From assembly GCF_003667565.1 (NCBI RefSeq), contig NZ_RCUX01000001.1, positions 124,001 through 188,000 on the forward strand: a stretch of 64,000 nt of DNA, given 5' to 3'. Of this stretch, positions 6,829-14,927 are shown in pieces. The DNA comes from Mycetocola tolaasinivorans (GTDB lineage: Bacteria > Actinomycetota > Actinomycetes > Actinomycetales > Microbacteriaceae). Each line of letters begins with the position of its first letter. The stretch's first letter is position 1. Position numbers and translations under genes: made by a program. The notes under the pieces are model-generated. The model was not told the DNA's origin and searched no databases. It saw only the letters and a list, made by a program, of their open reading frames with translations.

Positions 6829-9553
6829 TTGAACCCCGCTCCATCGCCCGCTTTGTGCGCGCGGTTGCGACCGCTGTCCACGGGTCCTCGGGCCAGGGAT
6901 GCTTGGGATAACGGCCGCGCATCTCCTTGCGGACATCCTGATAGGGGCCGTTCCAGAAGGAGGCGAGGTCACCGGTGATGGCGAGGGGTTTCTGCGCGGG
7001 GGAGAGCAGGTGGAACAGTACCGGGACGCGGCCGTTGACGAGGCGCGGGGTGTCCGTCAGGCCAAAGAGTTCCTGCAGTTTGACCGCGACCACCGGGCGC
7101 ACCTCGGCCCCGGTCCCGATGGCTCCGGCAGCGGCGGCAGCTGCGGTGCCGGAATCTGTACCGGTGTTTTCCGTGGCCGGAGCTGCGGCCTCGCTCGGCT
7201 CCGGATACCGGATGCGCACGCGCGACCCCGACGGGACCTCCAGGTGTTCGGGAACCAGGGCGTCCAGTTGAGCGGCCTCGGGCCAGGGGAGGAGCCGGCG
7301 CAGCGCCTGCGTCACGTCAATGCCGTGCAGGGAGGACTGCGGAGAGAGGCGTTCGAGGTCGTGGCCGAGCCACTCCTGCACGGTGGCGAGCAGGGTGGCA
7401 TCGTCCATCGCTGGCCACGGTGATCCCAGCTCGCGGTGGAGCAGACCGAGGCGGGCGCGCAGCGATTCGGCACCCTCGCTCCAACGCAGTGCCGACAGCC
7501 CGGCCTCGCGCAGGTGGGCGGCAAACGCCGGGGCGGTGTCTTCCGCGATGGCCGCTACCGGGGTGATCGAGAGGGGGATGTCGCCGAGCATCCGGCGCTC
7601 CTGCACGCGCACGCGGCCGTCGGTGACGCGGGCTATGCGTTCGGTGTGGCGCAGGGGAGCGCCCACCCGGAGGGCGTCGGCCTCGCTCAGCTGCGCGGCG
7701 AGGCGGATCACGGCGCCGGTGCCGTCGGCGATGCGTCCGGCGGCGCGCTGTACCTCGCGGACGGCGATCCACTCGCTGGCCTGCAGCGTGCTGCCCTCGG
7801 GCAGAGCCGCGCGAGTGCCGGTCGCGAGAAGGTAGGTGCGGGAGTGCTCCCCGGTGCGGCGGGCGATCCATTCGGGGCGGGCGATCGCGGTGACGATGCC
7901 GGGCAGATCACTCGCATGAGCGCCGGCCAGCGGCGAGCCCAGCTCCGTGGTCGCCGCGGTGCTCGCCGCGGTGCCCGCGTCTTCGGCGATCCGCGCCAGC
8001 CGCTTCGCCTCCGAACGCCAGCGCTGCGCCCCCGGTGCCCGGCCGGTGCGGAGGTCGCGTAGCAGGGAGGTGAGGTCGGCGCCCGGGTCACGGTGATCGC
8101 CCGAGAGGGCGGCCACGATCTCCGAAACCGCCTGAGTATCGCCACCGTTCGTGGTGCCGCTGGTGGCGGTGCCGGACAGGAGTGCGCGGGCCTCGCGGAC
8201 ACCCACCGGAAGGCGGGAGACCCTCGTGCCCAGTTGGGTGAGGCTTCCGGATTCTGTGGTGAGGCCCAGGGTGGAGAGTTCGCGGGTGGCCTGCGCCATG
8301 GTCGCGGCCGGCGGAGGGGTGAGGAGGGTGAGGCCGGCGGCACCCGGGGTGCCCCAGGCGGCCAGGAGGAGCGCGGCGTCCAGCAGATCGGCCGACTGAA
8401 TTTCGGGGGCCGAGGCCGCGGGCATCCGGGCAAACTCGGTCTCGGAGTACGCGCGAACGGCGCGGCCGGGGCCCTGCCGGGCCGCACGTCCCGCGCGCTG
8501 TTCGGCGCTCGCGCGAGACGCGCTGACGGTCACGAGGCCCGCCATATCGCGGCCGCGATCGCGGCGCACCTCACGGGTCAGCCCCGAATCGATGACGAGG
8601 CGCACGCCGGGAACCGTCAGGGAGCTCTCGGCCAGTGCGGTGCTCACCACGATGCGGGCGGGGTCGCCGGGGTTGCCCCCGGAAACCGCGCGATCCTGCT
8701 CCGTGGAGGACAGCCGGCCGTGCAACGGCAGGATCTCGACCACGGGGGTGCCCGCGGGGAGGAGATCGCGGAGGTTTCGCACCACCTCGTCGACCTCGCG
8801 CGCTCCCGGCACAAAGACCAGAGCGTCGTGGCCCGCGGCCCGCTGCTCGGCGAGGGCCACCTCGGCGATGTGTCGCAGGAACTCGCGGGTCACGCCACGC
8901 TCGTCCAGTCGCGGCTGCGTACCCGGACGGTGTGCGGTCTCGAGCGGATGCAGCGGCGAGGGCACGTTCACCACCCGTGCGTCCAGCAGCTCAGAAATGC
9001 CCGCGGCATCGAGGGTTGCCGACATTGCGATGACGGTGAGATCCTGCCGCAGTTGGAGCACCTCGGCGAGGAAGCCGAGGAGCAGGTCGCCGTCCACCGA
9101 GCGTTCGTGTACCTCGTCGAGGATGACGGCGCTGACGCCCTCCAGCTCGGGATCGGACAGCAGCCGGCGCAGCAGCACGCCGGGGGTGAGAACCTCCACC
9201 CGGGTGCCCGGGCTCACCCGCCGTTCGCCACGCACCGTGAACCCGACCGGCCCGCCCACCGCGCTGCCATCGAGTGTGGCGAGGCGACGGGCAGCCGCAC
9301 GGACCGCCACGCGGCGGGGCTGGCTCAGCAGGATACGGCCGGGAGCGGTGCCTTCCCCCGGGGCGTTGCCGGAACCGCTGCCCGCGGCCAGCAGGTTGGC
9401 GACCAGCGGCGGCACAAACGTGGTCTTACCGGTGCCGGGCGGGGCTGTAATCACCGCGACGCCATCGCCCACCACACCCTCAATCTCTGCGCGGGCGGCG
9501 GCTACGGGCAGCCCCGCGCCGATTCGGGCCAGATCAAAGAGGTGTGCGGTCAC
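6821..9553 (-). CDS. hrpB: ATP-dependent RNA helicase HrpB
   Basis: 910 residues, DEAH/RHA helicase. Walker A APPGTGKTT (about 37-45), DEVH box (146-149), motif III (SATLD), and motif VI QRAGRAARQGPGRAVR, followed by the long HrpB-specific C-terminal region. An Ala/Thr-rich insertion near residues 800-830 is low complexity. Bacterial HrpB acts on RNA, but its substrate is not well defined. It is the promoter-proximal gene of a small operon with the 75-residue membrane protein. Confidence 0.95.
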   Translation of the reverse strand: MTAHLFDLARIGAGLPVAAARAEIEGVVGDGVAVITAPPGTGKTTFVPPLVANLLAAGSGSGNAPGEGTAPGRILLSQPRRVAVRAAARRLATLDGSAVGGPVGFTVRGERRVSPGTRVEVLTPGVLLRRLLSDPELEGVSAVILDEVHERSVDGDLLLGFLAEVLQLRQDLTVIAMSATLDAAGISELLDARVVNVPSPLHPLETAHRPGTQPRLDERGVTREFLRHIAEVALAEQRAAGHDALVFVPGAREVDEVVRNLRDLLPAGTPVVEILPLHGRLSSTEQDRAVSGGNPGDPARIVVSTALAESSLTVPGVRLVIDSGLTREVRRDRGRDMAGLVTVSASRASAEQRAGRAARQGPGRAVRAYSETEFARMPAASAPEIQSADLLDAALLLAAWGTPGAAGLTLLTPPPAATMAQATRELSTLGLTTESGSLTQLGTRVSRLPVGVREARALLSGTATSGTTNGGDTQAVSEIVAALSGDHRDPGADLTSLLRDLRTGRAPGAQRWRSEAKRLARIAEDAGTAASTAATTELGSPLAGAHASDLPGIVTAIARPEWIARRTGEHSRTYLLATGTRAALPEGSTLQASEWIAVREVQRAAGRIADGTGAVIRLAAQLSEADALRVGAPLRHTERIARVTDGRVRVQERRMLGDIPLSITPVAAIAEDTAPAFAAHLREAGLSALRWSEGAESLRARLGLLHRELGSPWPAMDDATLLATVQEWLGHDLERLSPQSSLHGIDVTQALRRLLPWPEAAQLDALVPEHLEVPSGSRVRIRYPEPSEAAAPATENTGTDSGTAAAAAAGAIGTGAEVRPVVAVKLQELFGLTDTPRLVNGRVPVLFHLLSPAQKPLAITGDLASFWNGPYQDVRKEMRGRYPKHPWPEDPWTAVATARTKRAMERGSSV

Positions 9554-9592
9554 GTCCCCATACTAGGGAATGATCACCAGGGCGATGACAAC

Positions 9593-9826
9593 CTAGAGCT
9601 CAGGGAACGCCGCCTCGATAGCTTTCTTCAGTACCCGCGCTGAATCGCGATCGAATTGAATGGTCTGACTCACCTTAGGGCGTGACACTCGATCGTCGGA
9701 TCCGAAAGTGGAAACCTGTAGGAGGCGCGCATCCCCAGAACCTATCACACTCCATTCAGCATCTGCCTCAGTCGGATGAATCTTGCTGCTGGACGTTACC
9801 TGTTCAAAGTTTCGAATGCGTGCCAT
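9593..9826 (-). CDS. Small conserved protein of unknown function
   Basis: 77 residues, MARIRNFEQVTSSSKIHPTE..., ending in an amphipathic helix (DSARVLKKAIEAAF). The pattern MARIR-F-E..K.HPTEADAEW with a later TFGSDDR and SQTIQFD recurs in short stand-alone bacterial proteins that are often mislabelled in databases; no function is established. Lower GC than hrpB. It lies 40 bases upstream of hrpB on the same strand and marks the edge of the accessory zone. Confidence 0.7.
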   Translation of the reverse strand: MARIRNFEQVTSSSKIHPTEADAEWSVIGSGDARLLQVSTFGSDDRVSRPKVSQTIQFDRDSARVLKKAIEAAFPEL

Positions 9827-9946
9827 GAGCCATATCGTAGTGGCGGGCCTTCTATGCGGCCACTATCTATTCCACAGGGGCTGAACGAATCTTTTCTCCG
9901 CTCAGCCGCCGATCACTACCCGGAGAAACGACTAGGCTGGCGACCC

Positions 9947-10426
9947 ATGACGTCGAATTCAGCGCTTCGAACCCCCGCCCTCATCGTGATTGATGTGCAG
10001 CGCGGATTTGGTGATGCCGAATTCTGGGGGCCGCGGAACAATCTGGACTGCGAGGACAACATTGCGGCGCTCATTGCCCGATGGCGTGAGCGTCGATGGC
10101 CCGTCGTTTTTGTCCAGCACGATTCGGATAGTCCGGAATCGCCGCTGCACCCGGACAACCCCGGCCACGCTTTTGCCGATGCCGTGACGGGTACTCCCGA
10201 TCTCCTCGTGCGCAAGCGCGTGAACTCCAGTTTTCACGGTGCCCCGGATCTGCACGCATGGCTGGCCGAAGAGGGCCTCTCGGAGGTGGTGATCTGCGGC
10301 ATCGCGACTAACCTGCACGGCGAGTTCGCGACGGTGCTGAGTACGCGCGAGGTCCTGGAGCGCACGCGGGTGATGTTCGACGGGGGACTCCCGATCAAAA
10401 ATCCTCCGAAATTGACTACTCTTTGA
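9947..10426 (+). pseudogene. Isochorismatase-fold hydrolase with internal deletion
   Basis: 159 residues where family members have about 200. The N-terminal part is intact: ALIVIDVQRGF with catalytic Asp16, and Lys90 in LLVRKRVNSSF. At residues 116-124 VVICGI runs straight into ATNLHGEFATVLST. In normal members VVICGI-TTN-HCCET begins the catalytic-Cys loop, and ATNLHGEFATV is the last helix, about 50 residues later. The reading frame is kept, but the catalytic Cys and the strand after it are gone. The last 20 residues (RVMFDGGLP...) also do not look like the family. Probably inactive; start chosen at ATG 9947. Confidence 0.75.
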
Positions 10427-10462
10427 GCGTTCAAAAACGAGGTCATTCGCCGGGTGCCGGGG

Positions 10463-10750
10463 CTAGCCGCGCGAATTACCCTCGGGAAACAGACGGCACA
10501 AGTATCGGCGACGGTCGGGCCAGCGAGGGTCTGTTTCGCCGTCGGAGATGACAAAACCGAGGCGTCGGTAGAAGTCGACGGCGTCATCATCGGTGTTGGC
10601 GCTCACCACCCGGTCGGTGACAGCGTCCGTGATGTCCTGCACGAGTAGCCGTCCGGGCCCGAGCCCCCGTGCACGCTCGTGTACGGCGATGTACATGATC
10701 TCTGCCGGGTCGGCGAGGGCATCGCAGGCCACGAATGCAGTCGGTCCTTA
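10463..10750 (-). pseudogene. N-terminally truncated GNAT acetyltransferase
   Basis: Only the C-terminal half of an acetyltransferase is present: ADPAEIMYIAVHERARGLGPGRLL (acetyl-CoA binding strand and R-x-x-G-x-G-like loop) and ANTDDDAVDFYRRLGFVI. The frame is open upstream to a TAA at about 10749, through TAFVACD, still homologous in style. So the coding sequence was cut at about 10750 and the remaining ATG/GTG codons are not genuine starts. The break sits next to the low-GC gene that follows. Confidence 0.7.
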
Positions 10751-10782
10751 GCTGATTCGCGAAGTGTGATGTCGACTCCAAA

Positions 10783-11847
10783 TCAGTTCAGGCGTCGGCG
10801 GGAGTACCAGCCCATCCAGCTTTGAGCTAGTGGAAAGATTGAGCCGCCCCAGACTCCAGTAATTGCTGCAACGACGAATAGATTACGGTCCGTTGCTCTC
10901 TGTTCACGCAAATCGACGATGAATCCCGAAGCTGAAAGTCTCGCACCGGAGTCTTCCACCCATGTGAGTGGACGCATACTCTGAGGGACTAATGAGGGGT
11001 TTTCCAGCAGTTCCGTTTCAGAAAGCTCGTCATACTTGACGATAGTTTTGATTATAGGAACGTATGCGTTTTCCAGTCCCTCAACGTTCACTTTGAACTC
11101 ATCTCGGATTGTGTCGAAAACCTGAGTGGTACCTACTGTCGGGAGCCGAAAAAGCGTTCTATCGCCTGCCTCTACACGATTTGTTGGTGCGGTAGACACA
11201 GCGACTGTTCCGAAGCCCTTACTGTCGTCATGTTCCAATTTAGAGAGTTTGCCATTTACGATGATGAGATCTTCCGCGGACTCGGGATTGAACCACAGGG
11301 AGTCGAGATTGCCTACAGTGCTTAGACATTTCGTTGTATCGTCCGTGGAGAGTATCGACGGGGGACAATCAATTGTGGCTTGGGGGTGTCCTGCCAGATC
11401 TGAGTTTGGATATTCCGGCATAATCGACCCTGCCATCGCAACGAAGAAATGGTGGTCACGTTGTCCTTCAAGGCCACTGACGTGCAATTCGATGTCGTAG
11501 CGATCATTATCTGCCACGTCGCCAGCGCCGCGTATGGAGCTTGCAGCAACCGTAACCTGGGCACTTACGCGAGGTTGGTCAAAGTACACGTAAATAGATC
11601 CGGACGGTGGCGTATGCCCAACTGTAGGTTGCGTAGTTTCGAAAACGACGACTAATCCGCCAGCCACGGCTACCATGACAGTTGTCCACAGGAGTGGCCA
11701 AAACGCTTCTCGTAGGCTACCCAGACAAGTGCCTAAACCTGTACTCCTCGGGGAAGATTGAAGTGATGATTCACTCGAACTCTTTCGGCGTTTTGAGATA
11801 AGTGATGCCAAGGATTTGCGCAGCCTGTCTAATCTCTGGTTGATCAC
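10783..11847 (-). CDS. Low-GC membrane-anchored protein of unknown function
   Basis: 354 residues. Basic, Ser-rich N-terminus (RKSLASLISKRRKSSSES), one hydrophobic segment at about 53-70, a large presumably extracytoplasmic domain (75-320) with a single Cys pair (about 163 and 175), and a second hydrophobic segment near 322-340 before a basic end. Codon use is clearly more AT-rich than its neighbours, suggesting recent transfer. No family recognised. ATG 11847 is the only reasonable start. Confidence 0.65.
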   Translation of the reverse strand: MINQRLDRLRKSLASLISKRRKSSSESSLQSSPRSTGLGTCLGSLREAFWPLLWTTVMVAVAGGLVVVFETTQPTVGHTPPSGSIYVYFDQPRVSAQVTVAASSIRGAGDVADNDRYDIELHVSGLEGQRDHHFFVAMAGSIMPEYPNSDLAGHPQATIDCPPSILSTDDTTKCLSTVGNLDSLWFNPESAEDLIIVNGKLSKLEHDDSKGFGTVAVSTAPTNRVEAGDRTLFRLPTVGTTQVFDTIRDEFKVNVEGLENAYVPIIKTIVKYDELSETELLENPSLVPQSMRPLTWVEDSGARLSASGFIVDLREQRATDRNLFVVAAITGVWGGSIFPLAQSWMGWYSRRRLN

Positions 11848-11891
11848 CGTCTGAGTATATTCATGTTTACAAGAAGGGAAACTGGCGGAGA

Positions 11892-12305
11892 TTAACTAGT
11901 TTCACACCTGTTATTACGACCAGTACCCGAAATCGAGGTCTTTCCAGCGTCTGGAATTAACCGAACGTTCAGACCGTGAATTGGAAAGAGTAGATCAAGA
12001 CCGCCTCGGATTTTGGCTTTCAGCTGCGGAAGGAGCGAGAGCGCTGAGGAATCGCTCAGATCAACCTTGCCGCGCTTGCGGGCGTTTCGGTCCGTTAGCA
12101 CTCGAGCATGGAGCCTAGAAAGACACCCTGATTTGAGCGCATCGAGGAGATGCTTATGACTCGTCCAATTGGCGTGGTGTCTGATGTTTCCGAGGAGAGA
12201 ACCCAGCAAATTTCCGGTGACAAGTGGGTGCTGATCGATGTCTTCCAGGTTAACCAACTCCCTCTGGTTCCGGCCAATGAGTTCGCATTGCGAGAGCGCC
12301 ATCAT
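11892..12305 (-). CDS. Doubtful small protein in the low-GC zone
   Basis: An open frame of 137 residues (MMALSQCELIGRNQRELVNLED...) on the same strand as the membrane protein. It has no recognised domain, no hydrophobic segment and no clear ribosome site. No other frame in this interval is more convincing. It could be a decayed fragment. Confidence 0.3.
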   Translation of the reverse strand: MMALSQCELIGRNQRELVNLEDIDQHPLVTGNLLGSLLGNIRHHANWTSHKHLLDALKSGCLSRLHARVLTDRNARKRGKVDLSDSSALSLLPQLKAKIRGGLDLLFPIHGLNVRLIPDAGKTSISGTGRNNRCETS

Positions 12306-12412
12306 GAGTAGCCGCTAGTGCCGGTTGCTGAGCGCAGGTTCTCTCGTCCGCACCCGAAATGGGGGACCGTGCACCCTCGCCGCCGCGGCGCGCAGCGTGT
12401 TAGGTTGGCGCC

Positions 12413-12889
12413 GTGATCAACTCCTGGGTGGCTCTGCGCACGACGCGCATCGGCGTGCTCGTGATCGCGTGGTTCAACCTCGTTTCGGCGATTGCGGGCG
12501 GGATCGGGCTGATCTTCGGTGACGGCATCGGCATGCCCTCAGCGTGGCTCGAGGGCAGCGTCTTTTCGTCGTATCTGTGGCCGGGAATCATCCTGGGGGT
12601 GATCGTTGGCGGAAGCCAGGCGCTCGCGCTGCTCGCCAGCTACGGGCACCGGAAGTGGGCACTCGACTTTCAGATCGCCGCCGGCCTGATCATGATGATC
12701 TGGATCTTCGTCGAGATCGCGATCATTCTGGTGTGGTCACCGCTCCAGGGCATCTACTTTGCGACCGGCCTCGTCCAAACAGTGCTCGCGGTTCTGCTGC
12801 TCGGCGCGGGGCCGCGGCCATTCATGACCGGAATATCACCCGCAGCCACCCGCACACACTCGGGTATTCCCGACGAGAGTACTCGATGA
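12413..12889 (+). CDS. Four-segment membrane protein of unknown function
   Basis: 158 residues starting at GTG 12413. Hydrophobic segments at about 10-33, 47-72, 85-108 and 112-132. The GC content returns to the level of the chromosome. No conserved motif recognised; it resembles the many small DoxX-like or uncharacterised integral membrane proteins of actinomycetes. A strong hairpin follows. Confidence 0.7.
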   Translation: MINSWVALRTTRIGVLVIAWFNLVSAIAGGIGLIFGDGIGMPSAWLEGSVFSSYLWPGIILGVIVGGSQALALLASYGHRKWALDFQIAAGLIMMIWIFVEIAIILVWSPLQGIYFATGLVQTVLAVLLLGAGPRPFMTGISPAATRTHSGIPDESTR

Positions 12890-12962
12890 GTGCGCCGTCG
12901 GGCACTCACCGACGCGGCGGATCCGTCGGGGCAAACGGGCAGACCGCCGCGGGCTCTGCCAA

Positions 12963-12993
12963 GGGTAGGGCGGTCCGCAGAACCGCCCTACCC
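12963..12993. terminator. Bidirectional terminator hairpin
   Basis: Perfect 12-bp stem GGGTAGGGCGGT / ACCGCCCTACCC with a 7-base loop, placed between the converging membrane-protein gene and trpS. No long T-run, as is usual in high-GC actinomycetes. Confidence 0.8.
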
Positions 12994-13010
12994 CGGCGGG
13001 AAAGCGCTCC

Positions 13011-14054
13011 CTACCCGTAAACCGTGCCCATGGCCTGACGCACCTGGTCAAAGGTTGCGGCGGCCTCGACGTTTGCCCGCTCGTTGCCGCGGGCAAGGAC
13101 CTCGGAAATCAGCCCGGGATCTGCCGCAAACTCGGCCCTCCGCTCACGGTGGCCGGCCAGGAACTCATTGACCGCCTCGATGGTGAGCGCCTTGAGCGCG
13201 CCGCTGCCCGCATCCCCGAGGCGATCGGCGATGAGACGCGGGTCCTCCTGCAGGCAGAGGCCCGCGGTGGAGAGCAGCGCCGAGATACCCGGTCGTGTCT
13301 CCGGATCGAACGTGATTCGGCGCTCGGAATCGGTCACCGTACGCCTAATGGTTGCGGCGGTCTCATCGGCGCTCATTCCCAGCGCAATCGCGTTTCCATA
13401 ACTCTTAGACATTTTGCGACCGTCAAGCCCCGGCACCTCGGGGGTAGCCGTCAGGAGTGCATCGGGAACGGGAAACACACTGCCATACCGCTCGTTGAAC
13501 CGGCGAGCGATGACCCGGGTGAGCTCGATATGTGGCAGGTTGTCCTTGCCCACCGGCACCAGGTTGCCCTTGCAGAACAGAATGTCCGCCGCCTGATGCA
13601 CCGGATAGGTCAGGAGCAATCCGCTGAGCGCCCGGCCGGAGGCGGCCAGCTCGGACTTCACCGTGGGGTTTCGGTGCAGCTCGGCCTCGGTGACCAGGCT
13701 GAGGAAGGGGAGGAGGAGCTGATTGAGAGCGGGCACCGATGAGTGGGTGAAAATGGTGGTGCGCTGGGGGTCCATGCCCGCCGCCAAATAGTCGAGTACC
13801 GCGCCGCGCACGTACTCGCGTACCCGTGTCATCGAATCGCGATCGGTGATGACCTGGTAGTCGGCAAGAATGAGGAACGACTCGACGCCCAACCCCTGCA
13901 GCCGGATGCGCTCAATGACGCTGCCAAAGTAGTGGCCGAGGTGCAGGGCTCCGGTGGGGCGCTCCCCGGTGAGCATGCGAAATCGTTTGGGTGTTTTGGC
14001 GATGTCGTGGACGAGCTCCGCGGAGCGACGTTCGGCAACTGAAAATGAATCCAT
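13011..14054 (-). CDS. trpS: Tryptophanyl-tRNA synthetase, auxiliary type
   Basis: 347 residues, class I aminoacyl-tRNA synthetase charging tRNA-Trp. The HIGH motif is GALHLGHYFGS (residues 36-45) and the KMSKS motif is GRKMSKSYGN. The HLGHYFGS version and the VESFLILADYQVITDRD stretch resemble the second, antibiotic-resistant TrpRS of actinomycetes rather than the housekeeping enzyme. The start is ATG 14054; upstream codons in frame belong to the leader. It is preceded by a Trp-rich leader peptide and hairpins, so expression should rise when charged tRNA-Trp falls. Confidence 0.92.
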   Translation of the reverse strand: MDSFSVAERRSAELVHDIAKTPKRFRMLTGERPTGALHLGHYFGSVIERIRLQGLGVESFLILADYQVITDRDSMTRVREYVRGAVLDYLAAGMDPQRTTIFTHSSVPALNQLLLPFLSLVTEAELHRNPTVKSELAASGRALSGLLLTYPVHQAADILFCKGNLVPVGKDNLPHIELTRVIARRFNERYGSVFPVPDALLTATPEVPGLDGRKMSKSYGNAIALGMSADETAATIRRTVTDSERRITFDPETRPGISALLSTAGLCLQEDPRLIADRLGDAGSGALKALTIEAVNEFLAGHRERRAEFAADPGLISEVLARGNERANVEAAATFDQVRQAMGTVYG

Positions 14055-14117
14055 GAATATTCCTGAGATGTGAGCGGGTGGGCTGCACGATCTGCGAGGA
14101 GCGCGGACCATCGTCAA

Positions 14118-14140
14118 CGCGGGCTGTCGTACAGCCCGCG
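14118..14140 (-). terminator. Attenuator hairpin upstream of trpS
   Basis: Perfect 10-bp stem CGCGGGCTGT / ACAGCCCGCG with a 3-base loop, between the leader peptide stop and the trpS start. The GGGCTG arm can also pair with the CAGCC just after the leader stop (see 14155-14170), giving a mutually exclusive structure as in ribosome-mediated attenuation. No strong T-run follows on the minus strand. Confidence 0.7.
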
Positions 14141-14154
14141 GACATGAGTGAACC

Positions 14155-14170
14155 GGCTGCTAGGGCAGCC
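14155..14170 (-). promoter_or_regulatory. Small hairpin overlapping leader stop codon
   Basis: GGCTGC-CCTA-GCAGCC on the minus strand, a 6-bp stem covering the last codons and the stop of the leader peptide. A ribosome stalled on the Trp codons would leave GCAGCC free to pair with GGGCTG downstream. Confidence 0.55.
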
Positions 14171-14198
14171 ACCACCAGGATGCGCGGTTGAGGTTCAT
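14160..14198 (-). CDS. trpS leader peptide, MNLNRASWWWLP
   Basis: A 12-codon frame with three consecutive TGG codons (residues 8-10) followed by Leu-Pro-stop, 105 bases upstream of trpS. Three adjacent Trp codons by chance in so short a frame are very unlikely, so this is a sensing peptide. A possible -10 (TAAGCT, 14210-14205) ends 6 bases before the ATG, so the leader transcript may start at or near its own ATG and be leaderless. Confidence 0.85.
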   Translation of the reverse strand: MNLNRASWWWLP

Positions 14199-14282
14199 GG
14201 GGATAGCTTAGCCACGGCGCATCGAAATCCATAGACGTCGGCCCGGAAACCGCGCTATCCCCATCGACATCGACCCCTCGCG

Positions 14283-14651
14283 CTAGCCGCGACCGGCCGT
14301 TTCTGGATCGGCGCCGTACTCGGCGGTACCGTCTCGGTCCGTGCCGTTGGCCGCGCCCTCGGGATCCGTCACATCGGCGGCATCCACCGCGTCATCGGCC
14401 AGCTGGTCATCCGATTCCTGCGCGCGGCCCACCTCGTCATCGGCACCGCCGCTGTTCGCGTTTTCGCCGTCCTTCTGACGGTCTTCCTGCGCGCGAACGT
14501 GCTCATCATCGTCGAACTCATTGGGATGGGAGTGCTGCTTCGGATCGGGCTCCTGCGCGAAATCCTCGTGCTGGGCGACCTGCTCGGCGGTGTTGTCCGG
14601 GTTGTCGAAATCGTCGGCGGACTCACGGGATTGAGTGAAGTTTGTCATCAT
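14283..14651 (-). CDS. Acidic, disordered small protein
   Basis: About 122 residues from ATG 14651 (or the adjacent ATG 14648). Very rich in Asp, Glu, Asn, Gln and Ala, with no hydrophobic core: NFTQSRESADDFDNPDNTAE... ending DPETAGRG. It should be intrinsically disordered and cytoplasmic. Such proteins are frequent in actinomycetes and often stress-related, but nothing here proves that. Confidence 0.6.
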   Translation of the reverse strand: MMTNFTQSRESADDFDNPDNTAEQVAQHEDFAQEPDPKQHSHPNEFDDDEHVRAQEDRQKDGENANSGGADDEVGRAQESDDQLADDAVDAADVTDPEGAANGTDRDGTAEYGADPETAGRG

Positions 14652-14927
14652 GTTCCAATCGCTCGGTGTTGCGGTTCTTGCGTTCGGTTGATGGCCCACG
14701 CTACGCGCGTTTGTCACCCAATGAAAGGGGTTGCCACCCGCGCGACGGGGGAGGATACTCGCGCGCACGCGCGATTGGGCCTCAACGATCGTGACCTCCG
14801 TGCCCGGTCGCCTCACCCCACGGTAGGGGGATCGAACCCCTCCGCGGGGTGATGCCGTGGACGGTATCGCGGTCCTATGCTTCAGGCGCGGGCCACAACC
14901 GTGGCGCGGGTGATGAGGGAGTGATGG
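14652..14927. other. Intergenic region without a recognised gene
   Basis: Holds the divergent promoters for the acidic protein and the DedA gene. A T-arm-like string (GGTTCGATCCCCC on the minus strand, about 14828-14842) is present but is not part of a complete tRNA. Confidence 0.5.

Noticed and set aside
8093..9643. 516-codon plus-strand frame opposite hrpB
   Set aside because: Antisense shadow; hrpB motifs are all on the minus strand.
9593..12305. Insertion sequence or prophage remnant explaining the low-GC zone
   Set aside because: No transposase, integrase, terminal inverted repeats or target duplications could be found by eye.
14817..14845. T-arm-like GGTTCGATCCCCC on the minus strand, hinting at a tRNA or attachment site
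   Set aside because: No matching acceptor, D-arm or anticodon arm within 80 bases, no direct repeat and no integrase nearby.
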